Notes: a model not told the origin generated them from the letters alone. Shown: positions 33,301-43,503, counted from the stretch's first letter. The stretch: DNA of 64,000 nucleotides from Mermis nigrescens (GCA_036768485.1 JAVLUZ010000347.1:558001-622000); one strand, 5' to 3'. Numbers and translations are program-made.

Positions 33301-36300
33301 TCGACCGGACTTTAAATCCGATCAAGTTCGAAATTTGGACAGCGGCGATTATATTCTCCTTGCCAGCGGTCCCGCTACTCTGCTACGTCAGTTGTTCTGC
33401 TCTTTTCGACGCGAATTCATGAAATTAAATAAATAAAATTTAATTAAATGAATCAAATAAATAATAAAGTGATAATCGATAATTAATAAAATTGATAAAT
33501 TAATAAAAATTTCTAAGCAGAACAAGGTCACACGCAGGCCGGCTCTTAATTCTGATCCTGAATCAAAAAAATTGGTGAAAACCTGGTCTTAAACGTTATT
33601 TATCAAATACAATCCAACATTCATCCTATTATAAAAATGTAGAGGGAAAATTGAAAATTTTCGGAAAATTTGCTGAATAGGTATGACAAAAGTTATTAAT
33701 TAGAAGGAGCCTGACAAAGAACAAATTTAAGCGACTTAAAAATTTTTAATTTTAATCAAAATGAATAAAAAATAATTAAATAAGATTACAATAACAAACG
33801 CCGATTGTGACACGAATTTCGTCGCAAATACAATATCCGACAAAACCAAAAATATGATACAGGAAAAAATTAATAACCATTTAGCCTTTTTTACATCATG
33901 CAAGGAATCGTATTAGTTATATTGTATCAGTTTCGGCTCTTTGATATGTAAATTCTTTTTTCAGCTAATTCTCGTAGAGTCCTCTGAAAATTAAATCGCG
34001 AAAAAACCGAGGAAAAAATATTTAAAAACGATTTAGAGCCATTCACCATTGAATTCCTGATTTTGTAAATTCATACTTGGATAATTACTATAACTTAACT
34101 TTTTAGATTTTTGACCTTTCATCTCTACTCGTAGTATCCATATTGAATCGAAATGTACTTCCATGTTTCGGCTAATAATCTCAGAATGAGCCTTTTAGAA
34201 AAGCTGAACAGCCCAGAAAGATAGGAAAAATGCTTATTTGAGATTTGGAAATAGTTTGTGCTTTTCTCCCTAAAAATCATTGATCTTTGGTGTACTGAAT
34301 GCAAGTAATGAGGCTTATCTTAATTATTTATTTCTTCTTCATTATTGATGAATAAATTATTTTTAATTTATTGATTATTTATTATTTAATTTTTTGAAAA
34401 TTATTATAAATTATTTCTAGCTAACAAGCTCAGAGCCCACGTGTTCAATCAAGGGGATCCAAGATTTCCTTTTATCAGCGGAAGTCAAATCAACGTAGCT
34501 CAATTCACGCCTAATATAACAGTGGCCTCCGTTGTAAAACCAACTCGATGCGTCAGTCAAAGCACCGGATTCAATTTAGTTAAAGCTCACGGTGATTTGG
34601 GGCTCTGTAAAAATCATTTAAGAAAATATTCAAAAAAATTAATAAATAATGTATTTAAAAAATATGAAAAAATGTACTGAAAAGCTGATAAATATTTCTA
34701 AAATTTATAATTTGATATATTTTTTATTTTTATATTTATCAAGTTATAGTTCAGAGCCAACAGCAATGCGTATACAATTACCTAAACTCAAATACGTTTA
34801 GCCCGCTAAACAGTTATTTTATAATACATAAAGAATGATGTTGAATTAAAATTTAAAATTTATATTTTATTCAGCATTTAGCACGCTAAAATTTTTGTCA
34901 ATAGTTGCTTAATCTAAATCGAAAAAGTAAGGTCAATAAAGCTATTGTTTTTCAGACACTATAATCGATTTTTGGATCAATGTCATAGATTTTCCAGTGA
35001 AAGTGTTACAGTAGAAGTATTAGAATATTAATTGTAATATTATAATTAAGTAATTTAGTAATATTAATATTACAGTAGAACTCGATGTACCTATTTACTT
35101 TAAAATATTCCTCCCACCCCATCAAACAAGCTCGAAAGTCTTTTTATATTAATTTAAATTTTTAGGTAAGAAATAGCAGAATTAGCAAAGGGTGAGTAAA
35201 TTTATCACAATTTTACAGGAATTCTTATGATATTCGGTTGGTTGCTTTTCGTAGCGATGGCTGTGCTCATAGCCCGATATTTCAGGACGTTGCTAGCTGA
35301 AAAAGAACTCTTCGGTTCTGCCATTTGGTTCAATGTAATTAATTTCTGGCATCGCACTCATGCATATTCTTAGGGGCTTTACTGGGTTCTGACCACACGT
35401 GGGCGTGGGGGGTTTGGGGAGTATGCACCCGCCCAGAAGTTAAAATTCCCCCCCCCAGAATTCAAATTTTGAAATTTTTCCTTCCTTTTTTAGCGATTTT
35501 TTGATGCCTTTGGATAATACTCAATGAGAAACGATGAAAAATGGTGTTTTTTTCGCCATACGACCACTTTTAAGACCATTTTTTGACCTTCCAGAATTTC
35601 GGTGCTGCCACCTATGGTTCTGACCCCCAGAATGGCTATTTCCCTCGCAAAATGGCAGCGACACCTGAATTGTCAATTTTTCGTAAAAGTTGTAAAAATA
35701 TGCTTTTTAAACGTTTTAAGATCCTATTCAACCCGAAAATCTCAATTGATTTTGTAGTTTTGCAAATTTTTTGATTCTAATTTTTTCATTCCGATTTTGA
35801 TCTTGATTTAATTTTTGTTTTGTATTCTTTAAATTTTTAATTTCGATCACAATTTGAATATTTCATTTTGATTTCAATTTTTTAATTTTCATTTCAATTT
35901 CGATTTTTAATTTTATTTTGATTTTAATTTTGATTTCGATTTTATTGTATTTAATTTTTCAGCTGCATCGAGCGTTAAATATTTGCGGTGTATTGCTGAT
36001 TGTCGCCGCCTTCATTTGCATATTTGTAAAGACGTGCGGTGTTTGGTCTGGCGGGGTAATGAGATTTTTCTTAAGATTTTAATAATATTAATAAGTTTTT
36101 AGTTTTTAGTTGATTGATATTAATTTTCCAATAAAATTTTTAAATTTAATTATCAGATTTTTTCGCCACTTCTCGATTTTAAATTTACCAATTATTCAAT
36201 TTGTAAGGACCGCACTTACAATCATGCCGTATTGGGAATGACGGCCTCCATATGCGCTTTCGCTCAGCCAATCATTGCCTTCCTTCGATGCCATCCGGGT

Positions 36301-39300
36301 GAATCGGGAAGATGGATTTTCAACTGGATTCATCGAACGATAGGCGTTTCAGCACTGGGATGTGCATGTGAGCAATCAATGCTTGTTCTTGAGGGGGCGT
36401 TTTACCCCAAACTTTAAAAATATAAAATTTAAAAGCCAAAATTCGTAACTCCATGACCCTAATCCTAACCCTAAGCTGACCTAACACCCTTATCGTGGCC
36501 CTGCTCAGTGGCGGATCCAGGAATTTCCTAAGGGGGGCGGAACCCTGACTTGGGCGGAAAATTTAGTCGTTTTAAGCCGAAAATCGCTAAAAATCGCTCA
36601 AAAATCCTTAATTTTGCACACTATCTTGGGCCAATGGGTGTGGCGGTCGCCCCCCCCCCGCCACCCCCTAAATCCGCTCCTACCCTGCTGCTAGATCTCG
36701 GAATTTTTGATTTTCCTAAACGCTTGATGAAATTTGCTGCTTTAGGCTTTTTTATTGGGTATCTTTTTTTCTCAAAGGTATCGACTTTTTCGCTAAATAC
36801 TTAATTTTTAGTCACATTCTGTATAATTTACTTGAATTTTGACCTCCGAAAATTCTTAGGGCGGACCCCTAGACTTTACGTATCGCTTCAATCCCCTGGA
36901 GAATAGGTGAAGATAAATAGATCGCCCCTTGTGCCTTTTATTCACTTGTTTGGGACAAAACCTAAAGCTAACAAGGAATTCGTGGAATTTATGAAATAAT
37001 TCAATGATTGAAATTTTCGGCCTGGTTACTGCGGAAATACATCGAAAACATTTTAAAATGTTTCCGTTCGAGAAGTAGAAAAGGTTTAAAATTAACTCTT
37101 CCTTGAAATTAAAATTAATTAAAACTAAAATTAACTCTGACCATATCGTTCTGAATCCTCATCACATTCTTACGTAAAGATATCGTATACCGCCAGAAGG
37201 TTCAGCGAATAGGTCAGGAAACTCAACTTGAAGGATCAATATTTTTCGATTTTAGTTTTTCATGATGCTTTTTGCATAATTTTTGTGTTATTTTTTCTTT
37301 TGCTTTAGTTTTTCCATTTGTTCTTACAGTTTTTTCCACTTTATATTTTTTCTTTTTGTACGCATTTTTTCCCTAGAAATTTTTTTTATTTTCTCTCTTT
37401 TTCTATTTTATTTTTCTCTTCAGTTTTTTATTTCACTCATTTTAAAATTTTTTCCGGGCTATCATTCCTCTAGTACGTTTTTTATAAAATGTTTTTTTGT
37501 CCTTAAAAATCATATAATGAACGTTTTTTTTTGCTTTAAAATTTTTTTCAATTTTTTAGATATATTTTTTTAATTTTTCTAAACGATGGATAAACGCAAT
37601 TTTTCCATGATTCTGTAATATTTTTTTAAAATTTATATTCTCTATTTTTTGGATATATGTCAGTTTTCTAAGGCGCCGCGATATGGTTCGCTTCGAATTT
37701 CAATGGTTTGGGCCTAAATCCGAATGATATCGATGGGAATGGCTCTGCTGGCAAGGGCATGATCATTTTTTACTTCGTTTCGATCATTTGTCTAATCCTT
37801 GCCTTGGAACTGCTGATAACTCTGGCCGAAAGATTAAAATCTAACAGAGTCTCGGAGGGAGAGGGCGCGAATCATTTTCGAGTCGAACCCCTTAAAACGA
37901 CGAATCAGGGCATCCTAAATTATAACGTGGTACGGTTAAGTGGAATTTCTTAAAATATTGTTTAATTAAATGGAAAAATTATACTTCGAATGTGTCATTT
38001 AAAAATAAATTATAAAAGTGTTTCCTTAGTTAAAAAAATCTTGAAACGCTTATATGTGTTAGCTTAAATTAGATTATATTCAGTCATAATTAGATTATAC
38101 AGGGTGATTAAAAAAACAACCACCTAGTTTTTTCTAAATATTTATCTAAATACTGAACGCAGAAGAAAATGCAATACAGCAACAAAAAGAAAATTTAATT
38201 GCGCATCAAGTGCCATATATATCATATAGATTCGATTAAAAGTTGGTTCAAAGAAAAATTTTTCGCAATGTCCTCCGGAGGTCATTACGACAAAACGTAA
38301 ACGTCTACGACATTCGTCTATCGATCCGATCCTGCGATAATTTGCCCCAGCAAAATTGAATTCGTCGGTTCAGGGCTTCTAAACTGTTTATTGTATTTCT
38401 CATAAACCATTTGCTGAAGTGCGCCCCAGACATAATAGTCCATGACATTAAGATCGGGAGAACATGGTGGCCATTCATTTGGTTTCAAAAAGTTTGGATA
38501 ATTTTCCTTCAACCACGAAACCGAGAGCCTTGATGTGGGCGAAATTGCACCATCCTGCTGCAAGATGAAATCACCGTCGGGATTCAACTTCATCGTGTCT
38601 TTTTTGGCCGATTTCAAAATTGAAATGTATCGTTGGCTATTGAGTTTTGAATTTTGATCGATGGAGTAAATTTTCGATTTTCCGCGTACGGATACTGCTG
38701 CCCAAACCATTATTTTTCTCGGAAAATGTTGTCTTTCGATGATTAAATTTGCTGCAGGAATATTTCGTTTTAACGTTTCCTTGCTATATATACACCTTAT
38801 TGTTTTGCGTACACACGGGAGATGAATCTATGAGAAAATCCTTTTCGTCGGAAAAAACAAGTTTGTCCAAAGTCGACAATGTGATTTTTCGGATCAAACG
38901 TTTAGACCTATCCAATCGCCTGTCTTTCGTTTTTGCGTTGATTTCTTGAAGCGGAACCCGCTTAAAAACGTTGATTCTGCTATCTTTCAAGATTCGACAG
39001 ACGGATGGCTGAGTTATTCCAAGTTTTCGGCTAATTTTACGCTGCGACAGGTGAACGCCTATCTTGTCCTGCGGGCTGATTGCCAGTTTTTCCACCTTAC
39101 AAAAATTGCTTACAGTTACAATTCGTGCCGAACGAGGTCGGCCACTGCCCTTTGTTCGTTCGACAGATCCAGTTCTCCTGATCTTATTTACCAACGTTTT
39201 AATACCGCCAAGTGTCCTATTGGGTTGCCAGAAACTTTTGAAAATGCGGTTGGCTCCGTAACCGTGGTTGGTCGCTAGCTTGAATATAAGGCTCCGGGAG

Positions 39301-40476
39301 TTCGGCGAGATTTTGCCCATTTTCAGAGCAAATGATACGCAACTACACAAGACTATAGAGGAATAATTTCTCTATCCAGCAGTGTAAACTTCGTATCACA
39401 AGCGCGTTTTAAACGGACGTTATTGCAAAATATAAAGTGGATGTTTTTTTGAATCACCCTGTATAATAAGATCGTGTAATTTGATACTAATAAATTGTAT
39501 AACTTAGTTATTTAACAATAAATTATTTATGCATGATTTGTTTATTTTAAGATATGCACTTAACTTTTTATAATGTTGCTGAGTAATTTATTGACATACT
39601 GTTGGATATCATTTTTTGCTTCTGAATAAATAAAATTTTTTTTGGCCTGTTTTAACTTTTTTCAAAAAGGGTATTTTGTGGAGAATATGTGCGAAAATTG
39701 AAACGTCGATGTTTTTGTCGCATTTTTTACCCATTACTTTGACTTTTTTCGCAGAAAAATATTTTTTCTGAATTTACGCAAATTGAAAATTACGCTTAAG
39801 AATTGAATATTGTTTTACTCCCCTGAAAATTTTATATAAAGTCATTTTTAGTAATGCGCCTTGATTAATATTCTTTTGTATAGCGGTTTACCATATTTTT
39901 CGGGGAATTATCGTTATTGTATCGAACGTTTAAGAGAGGCTTTTTTTGTGGCCTCAATTTCCTTTAGTTTAATGTCAGTAAAAACCGTAGTTTTTCTAAA
40001 ATCGCAGATAGGCTCTGACGGTGCAAGTAAAAAAACGTTCTTAACCATTCTAAATTTTTGGCAATTATAGCATATGCTTATTTTTTATGAGTGAGATCGC
40101 TTCCGTGATCTCAATTTTGATACATGTTCAAAAAATTCATCTTTTTTTCCTTAAAACTTTGCGTGAAATTCATGCGTATCTATGCACGAAATCTAAGTTT
40201 TATTCGCGCATTAATTTTCCTGACTCGAAGTTTAAGATTTGCTAAACGTAAGTTTTCCTGATTTAAAATTTCAGCGCTCATTCTGCAAATCAGTCAATTG
40301 ATGACGTAAGAACGAAAAATCAATATTTTTTCTTTTGATTTGCAGCGATTATAATTATTCGAACTCAATCGAGTTTTTTTCAGTGGAACCTGTCACGCAT
40401 CGCACTATTGACTGTGTTTTTCGTCATTGCTATCGCCGTATGTGTCACTTTAGCGTGCTTCATTGGTCTGGCTTGA
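21291..40476 (+). CDS. FRRS1: FRRS1-like ferric-chelate reductase (DOMON + cytochrome b561), ten exons, paralogue A
   Basis: Proteins of this family are membrane oxidoreductases proposed to move electrons across a membrane to ferric chelates. Exons: 21291-21335, 28254-28475, 29112-29225, 33227-33386, 34421-34591, 35219-35334, 35963-36055, 36208-36367, 37673-37929, 40384-40476; all join in phase to about 476 aa. Seen: signal peptide (1-15 or beyond); DOMON domain (about 27-200) with DCGRTKGC, YVAVGFSHDTSM and GDDAVTYCIYD; b561 core (about 235-430) with four candidate haem histidines in KAHG (H237), LHRAL (H278), NHAVLG (H313) and WIHRTIG (H349); five helices plus an extra C-terminal helix (about 450-475). 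There is no N-terminal reeler domain, unlike vertebrate FRRS1. Intron 1 holds the 3-kb palindromic element and intron 9 a mariner element. The exon 3 donor is abnormal, so a defect in splicing is possible. FRRS1-type identity is firm; the electron donor and true substrate are not known from sequence. Confidence 0.88.
21583..21893. mobile_element. Possible hAT-like MITE, FRRS1-like A intron 1
   Basis: A G/C-rich left end (CCAGGATACGGCCAAGGGGG) and right end (CTTATGAATACGGCCCTGG) look like decayed inverted ends around an AT-rich core. Single copy in the window, so the family is not confirmed. Confidence 0.4.
23038..23043. repeat. Target-site duplication, left (TACCCC)
   Basis: Six bases directly repeated at 26113-26118. 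The R4 sequence reads GGGGT-TACCCC-CTTTGGAAAATCC when the element and one copy are removed mentally. Confidence 0.85.
23076..23143. repeat. Subterminal tandem repeat in the palindromic element, left arm
   Basis: Four imperfect 17-19 bp units built on GNTTAAGCATATAGCA, starting near 23076, 23093, 23111 and 23130. The mirror set is at about 26013-26080 in the right arm. Subterminal repeats of this kind often serve as transposase or integrase binding sites. Confidence 0.6.
23504..24058 (-). pseudogene. C2H2 zinc-finger protein of the palindromic element, left-arm copy, frameshifted
   Basis: 184-codon frame reading outward from the centre. Residues 3-26 form one C2H2 finger (CEICG, then H-x4-H spaced as C-x2-C-x12-H-x4-H). 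An acidic Ser/Asp/Glu/Asn-rich linker (about 33-67) follows, then a globular part with WTSPFWRFLVTSVL and a basic ETAWASRKYMFKKLIRKN. One extra A in a run near 23517 shifts the frame after EDEQMK, so the C-terminus is lost compared with the right-arm copy. This copy keeps a nine-residue segment (IHILYDFYD) that the right copy lacks. The family is not recognised; DNA binding is inferred from the finger. Confidence 0.72.
24410..24557. repeat. Central hairpin unit 1 of the palindromic element (148 bp)
   Basis: An inverted repeat with arms of about 48 bp: it starts TTTTCAGAGGAATGTGACG and ends CGTCACATTCCTCTGAAAAT. The loop of about 50 bases itself contains GGAATGTGAGA and AAAATGTGAGGTGCAC. The motif AATGTGA, or its complement, occurs six times. 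Confidence 0.8.
24623..24770. repeat. Central hairpin unit 2 of the palindromic element (148 bp)
   Basis: A direct repeat of unit 1 with the same length and very few changes (GATGTGATGC for GATGTGATGG). The 65-bp spacer between the units (24558-24622) is the only clearly non-repeated DNA in the element and marks its centre. Confidence 0.8.
25121..25732 (+). CDS. C2H2 zinc-finger protein of the palindromic element, right-arm copy
   Basis: 203 codons, the longer of the two arm copies, reading outward. Same finger, acidic linker and globular part as the left copy, with an intact C-terminus that adds EDNNEVVTSVEEPGSSALLD and a short tail. It carries an in-frame 27-base deletion near residue 109. 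An upstream stretch of 36 codons in the same frame (24998-25105), with CEEC and HMC, is cut off by one TGA at 25106-25108, present in both arms. No family is recognised. A transcriptional or transposition accessory role is inference. Confidence 0.65.
   Translation: MNKICEICGKQLLNNFTLKRHKYLMHGISQKRNDTSESEQMTDDDSSEGSNNGNSSDSESSSNETVIESGWTSPFWRFLVTSVLSDFEDFPNSIQDLQTEPFYSSFVDKNSLLDALNESELREEIETANNFYRYELKFGKKEANETAWASRKYMFKKLIRKNADLFEDEQMKREDNNEVVTSVEEPGSSALLDYPNRIKMLRI
26113..26118. repeat. Target-site duplication, right (TACCCC)
   Basis: Partner of 23038-23043. Confidence 0.85.
27604..27775 (+). mobile_element. R5 hAT-type MITE, FRRS1-like A intron 1
   Basis: Starts CAGGCACATAGCTGGCC and ends GATACGTGCCTG. 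Perfect 8-bp target duplication GCTTTCTA (27596-27603 and 27776-27783). Confidence 0.87.
28254..28475 (+). CDS. FRRS1: FRRS1-like A exon 2 (DOMON part 1)
   Basis: 74 codons with acceptor GTTTTTAG|ATTAGT and donor TCGATG|GTCAGC. It carries DCGRTKGCLYKPDGC and YVAVGFSHDTSM. The exon ends on the Met of the DOMON M-GDD motif. In the family this Met is a candidate haem ligand. Phase 0 on both sides, as in B and C. Confidence 0.9.
29112..29225 (+). CDS. FRRS1: FRRS1-like A exon 3 (DOMON part 2), abnormal donor
   Basis: 38 codons from acceptor TTTTAG|GGCGATGAT: GDDAVTYCIYDPEKSKHAAG onward. B and C end this exon at a GT donor (GCG|GTAATT, GTG|GTAATG). A has GCA|GCATTA at the homologous place, that is GC instead of GT in a poor context. 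A weak in-frame GT donor at 29211 (CGTGTT|GTGTCG) would instead give 29112-29210, five codons shorter. Confidence 0.75.
29410..29438 (+). repeat. (TTA)n microsatellite
   Basis: About nine TTA units, in FRRS1-like A intron 3. Confidence 0.85.
30538..31322 (+). mobile_element. R2 element interrupted by R3, FRRS1-like A intron 3
   Basis: The R2 left part is 30538-30778 and the right part about 31206-31322. An R3 copy sits between, within GAGCAGTCAG. Confidence 0.68.
30779..31205 (-). mobile_element. R3 element nested in R2, FRRS1-like A intron 3
   Basis: Starts CAGTGTTTTTTGTACAAGG and ends CCAAAAAAACAGTGG, giving a terminal inverted repeat of about 12 bp. R2 sequence continues on both sides. 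Confidence 0.72.
32119..32519 (+). mobile_element. R2 element, FRRS1-like A intron 3
   Basis: Near full length, from CATGTACAGCATGGGAATTC to a G-rich end with GGGGTCAACCCCC. Contains GGCGCGAAGCGCCG. Confidence 0.65.
32713..33125 (+). mobile_element. R2 element, FRRS1-like A intron 3
   Basis: From CAGACATGCGCAACC to GATCATGTGTG. Flanks TTTATAAG / GTTACAAG are a weak possible 8-bp duplication. Confidence 0.6.
33227..33386 (+). CDS. FRRS1: FRRS1-like A exon 4 (DOMON part 3)
   Basis: 160 bases with acceptor ATATTTAG|GCATTG and donor CTGCTAC|GTCAGT. It encodes ALGHVVLESSTVLDGNFLCR then ISQKLRPDFKSDQVRNLDSG and the end of the domain. It has the same length and phase (0 to 1) as exon 4 of B and C. 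Confidence 0.9.
34421..34591 (+). CDS. FRRS1: FRRS1-like A exon 5 (DOMON to b561 linker)
   Basis: 171 bases with acceptor TTTCTAG|CTAACA and donor GCTCACG|GTGATT. It encodes KLRAHVFNQGDPRFPFISGS through FNLVKAHG. KAHG opens the b561 core and supplies the first candidate haem His (H237). Confidence 0.9.
35219..35334 (+). CDS. FRRS1: FRRS1-like A exon 6 (b561 helix 1)
   Basis: 116 bases with acceptor TTTACAG|GAATTC and donor TTCAAT|GTAATT. It encodes GILMIFGWLLFVAMAVLIAR YF and a short loop. The helix followed by ARYF is typical of the first b561 membrane segment. Confidence 0.92.
35394..35616 (-). mobile_element. R1 MITE in FRRS1-like A intron 6
   Basis: Perfect 8-bp target duplication GTTCTGAC (35386-35393 and 35617-35624). 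Confidence 0.88.
35963..36055 (+). CDS. FRRS1: FRRS1-like A exon 7 (b561 helix 2)
   Basis: 31 codons with acceptor TTTTTCAG|CTGCAT and donor GGCGGG|GTAATG. It encodes LHRALNICGVLLIVAAFICI and the helix end. H278 in LHR is a candidate haem ligand. Confidence 0.9.
36208..36367 (+). CDS. FRRS1: FRRS1-like A exon 8 (b561 helices 3 and 4)
   Basis: 160 bases with acceptor TTTGTAAG|GACCGC and donor TGTGCAT|GTGAGC. It contains YNHAVLGMTASICAFAQPII, RCHPGESGRWIFNWIHRTIG and SALGCA. H313 and H349 are candidate haem ligands. Confidence 0.92.
36506..36681 (+). mobile_element. R4 hAT-type MITE, short form, FRRS1-like A intron 8
   Basis: Begins CAGTGGCGGATCCAGG and ends AAATCCGCTCCTA. Flanked by GCCCTGCT / ACCCTGCT (7 of 8). 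Confidence 0.78.
37270..37590 (+). repeat. Long T-rich tract in FRRS1-like A intron 8
   Basis: Strongly pyrimidine-biased; gives a spurious 96-codon Phe-rich frame. It precedes exon 9 and may act as an extended polypyrimidine tract. Confidence 0.6.
37673..37929 (+). CDS. FRRS1: FRRS1-like A exon 9 (b561 helices 4 and 5, cytoplasmic tail)
   Basis: 257 bases with acceptor TTTTCTAAG|GCGCCG and donor AACGTG|GTACGG. It completes helix 4 and adds FYFVSIICLILALELLITLA. Without splicing the frame runs 8 codons further to TAA at 37951-37953, so intron retention would still give a complete core lacking the last helix. Confidence 0.87.
38100..39461 (-). mobile_element. Tc1/mariner-type transposon in the last intron of FRRS1-like A
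   Basis: 1,362 bp between TA dinucleotides. Ends are CAGGGTGATTAAAAAAACA and, as reverse complement on the right, CAGGGTGATTCAAAAAAACA. It carries a transposase on the minus strand. The element lies between exons 9 and 10, antisense to the host gene. Confidence 0.9.
38318..39350 (-). pseudogene. Mariner transposase, DD37D spacing, frameshifted
   Basis: Two minus-strand frames cover one transposase. 39350-38784 has paired helix-turn-helix regions (SRSLIFKLATNHGYGANRIF, KISRKLGITQPSVCRILKDS) and the first catalytic Asp in VFSDEKDF. 38710-38318 has the second Asp in ILQQDGA and the third in CSPDLNVMDYYVWG. From the second to the third Asp there are 37 residues, as in maT-type (DD37D) elements. 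The two frames are separated by one frameshift near a TATATATA run at about 38785-38795, after which the reading continues in the other frame. The copy is therefore inactive but young. Confidence 0.85.
40384..40476 (+). CDS. FRRS1: FRRS1-like A exon 10 (C-terminal membrane helix, stop)
   Basis: 30 codons plus TGA, with acceptor TTTTTTTCAG|TGGAAC. It encodes WNLSRIALLTVFFVIAIAVC then VTLACFIGLA, a single hydrophobic helix. A related frame at 54126-54221 after paralogue B supports this being a real terminal exon. Confidence 0.78.
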   Translation, partial: WNLSRIALLTVFFVIAIAVCVTLACFIGLA

Positions 40477-40589
40477 TCGTCGACTAAGTCATGTAAGAGA
40501 AAAAAATAAGTGTTGTCATCACATATGGACGACAGCCGTATTCTGGGGGCCTAATGATTTAAAACTGGCAAAAATCCTAGAAAATTAGC

Positions 40590-40910
40590 CGAAAATTCAA
40601 TTCTGGGGTTTATCGATTTAGGGAAATCAGTTGGATACTCGGGGGTGGGTCTAAAACCCCATCCCCGCGCTGTATGTAGCTGTCATTACCAGTAATGCAA
40701 AAGAGGGTTTGGAGAAATGAGAAACTTTTTAAAATATAAGGCAAAATGAAGGCCGAAAATGGACGAAAATTAGCATTTTCCAGCAAAAAAATGCTTAACA
40801 TTGACTTAAAACTATGGATTTTGATAGTTTATACGCTATTCTTGCCTTTATATGAGTTTTGATCCCATTTTAGCTCAAAAGGGCTTCCCCTTAGACCGGA
40901 AATTTGTTCA
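40590..40910 (+). mobile_element. R7 repeat, 3' of FRRS1-like A
   Basis: Shares GGCAAAATGAAGGCCGAAAATGG-type sequence and TATACGCTATTCTTGCCTTTA with 63070-63340. Ends are not defined. Confidence 0.5.
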
Positions 40911-42442
40911 TCTACGGTTTACACTTGGGCGTGGGGTGTTGAAATTACTGAATGTAAAACGCCACTAAAGACCCCCAAAATAAAATTTTGCAGTTTTCCA
41001 AAAACGAAATTTTGTATTTTTTTCGTGATTTCGGTTCCGCAAGACTCCCAGGTTTTGGGAGCTGACCATGTATGGTGGTCATACGTAACACGTTTATATG
41101 GTTTACACCTTCGAGCAGACCTCGAGTTATGTGCTTTTGACCCAGCAATTCCTGAAGCATGATCAAATTAGGATGAAAATTGATTAGTATATTTTATTTC
41201 ATCATCCTTTTCTTCAGTACTTCTACTAGAGTTTAATTAAGGAATTTAGAAATAATGTACAAAAAATACTTTGAAAATCGTGAAACCTAAAGAATGACAT
41301 TAAAAATAAATCGTCGGCTGACTATAACTTCTGTAAACTTTTTTATGAAATAATTGCAATCACTTTACTTTGTAAATTATTCAGTTATTCTTGGTTGGAG
41401 CCAAGAAATAGACAACGATGTTTTAGTCAATAAGCTTGTGCAGATAGCAGAAAATTAACTTGGCTTCAAACCTTACAAATTTCATGCTACTTCTTTACAA
41501 TGTGCGGTGTAAAGTGATGTAAAGTATGATTTATTATTTTTAATCACGATCGGTCACGGTGTACCTGAATTTTCTTGTCATTTTGCTAATAGTTGTCTAT
41601 TTCTATCAGATGTCATCAATGGCGTTTTTTCCAATCGAGCGAGTTGTGTATAAGAATGAGGATTTTTATTTAATTTTATTTTTTATTTTTTACTCTAATT
41701 CCCCGTTCCCGTGAACTTTCGATCAGATTTAATAGTAGCTTGTTTATGTAGAACGCTAAAAAACATTTTAATATAAGCTGCTCGCTTATAAGCAAATTTT
41801 TATGGCATCCTAAGTAAATTTCTACATTTTTCACAACGCATTGATTCAGCGTTATGCCGCATGAATAGTGAATTCCTCTATACATTGCTTTGAACAAGTT
41901 TCCTAAATTATTATAAAAATTGTGAGAAATCGAAGTTGGGTCGCCTTTTTGACCATTTTCAGAAAATCATGTTCATTTTGTTTCCCAGGCAAGTACTGAA
42001 ACTAAGATCGAAAATAATATGCCTAAGTTTAAACCACTTTACACTGCAGTGAAGTTAGAAAACGAAATGCTATCCTTTACTCTTAAGGTCGACTAGTTTT
42101 TCTACCACTGCAAAAATAGCATTCATTTCGTTCAATTGCGAACAAAGTTAAAGCCGTAAATACCGTTGTTTTACCGTTGTTTTTTCTGCCCGCACTGAGT
42201 GTATACAATATTATTGTATTTCACAGACTGGCGTGAATAGCTTAAATCGGCTGGTTGCTTTGAGATTTTGTTGTCTTGTATTATAATTATGTTTGTCAAT
42301 CTATTCATTATTATTCAACAATTATTCGTTAACTTGTCTGGTTTAAATTAGTAAAAATTTATCTGTTTAACTAATTTGTGTTATGCTTCATGATTTGAAA
42401 TTTCGAATTTTTCTCACGATGGGTATTGCGGTCATGCAGGAT

Positions 42443-43022
42443 AGTGGCGGATCTAGGATTTTCCTAAGGGGGGGTATCCCAACTTTTCCAAAAACAGTCA
42501 AAAATAGGTCCGAAAAATTGCCCTTAATGCGCGAAATAGCGTTTTTTCGGTGTTTTAGATTGTATACTTTTAAATAAAATCACTTTTGACGCAATATTTT
42601 TTCTTAAAATTTTAAAATTTTCGACAATTTTGTGCGGAAAATCATTAAATTTCTTCAACTTTTACAAAACTCTGGCGCGTAGCGCCGGAAAATTTGTGAA
42701 ATTAAGACAGATAGACGTCTAGAAGCATGATTTACTGTATGATTTCCTGTTGTTATAGCATTTGATGCGAAATATCGAAATTTTCGATTAAAAATAGAAG
42801 AAACTATGCAAAAATAGAACAGAAAATGGCTTCCAGGTCCCCTAGAAAGTTAATAAATGTCAATAATAGATATCATCCGGCGCGTAGCGCCGGAAAATTT
42901 CGAGAATTTTCGGTCACTGACGGCCAAAAATCATTGCAAATTGCATATCCATTCTTTACCTCGCCAAATATTTTTGGCCAAGGGGGGCTTCCGCCCCCGC
43001 CCCCTCCTTAAATCCGCGCCTG
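42443..43022 (+). mobile_element. R4 hAT-type MITE, full length, intergenic A-B
   Basis: 580 bp, AGTGGCGGATCTAGG to AAATCCGCGCCTG. Flanked by a perfect TGCAGGAT duplication (42435-42442 and 43023-43030). It carries two CCGGCGCGTAGCGCCGG-type hairpins. Confidence 0.85.
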
Positions 43023-43039
43023 TGCAGGATAGTTGGCGG

Positions 43040-43345
43040 GTTGGATGTGCCCCTAAATTCTTCAGGAAAACTCGTGGTCTGTTTTAAGTATTTAAGCGAT
43101 CTGTTAGAAAAGGTACCAGCGTTTTCGTTTTTTTGCGCCAAATAGCTATTTTTTTACTATATTTTGTTCAATTTTATTCGGGTATTCTTTAATTTTTTTA
43201 ATTATTATCGTTTCAAATGTAAGAACGACATTAAAAACGCCGAAAATGGTGTTTATCGTTTTCTATTGTTTTCGAGCCCAGGAAAGACATTTTAAAAAAT
43301 TTCAGTTTCACCACCCACCCCTCCCAGAATTATCATGCTGCGCAG
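43040..43345 (-). mobile_element. R2-like element, degenerate
   Basis: TATATTTTGTTCAATTTTAT, AAAAACGCCGAAAATGGTGT and CCAGAATTATCATGCTGCGC are R2 parts in minus order. Confidence 0.45.
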
Positions 43346-43503
43346 CGAATGTATGATTGCAATCAGACGTTATTGACTCTGACGATTAGTTGTGTATGTA
43401 TAGCAATTACAAATTTTCATTATGCCTATCAGTTATACTTTTTACTTTTTTTAGGGCCTTAGCACATGCCATTTCGCAGAAATTGATTTGTTGGACTGGT
43501 GTC

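Noticed and set aside
37283..37573. 96-codon Phe-rich 'membrane' frame
   Set aside because: Product of a T-rich intronic tract, not a protein.
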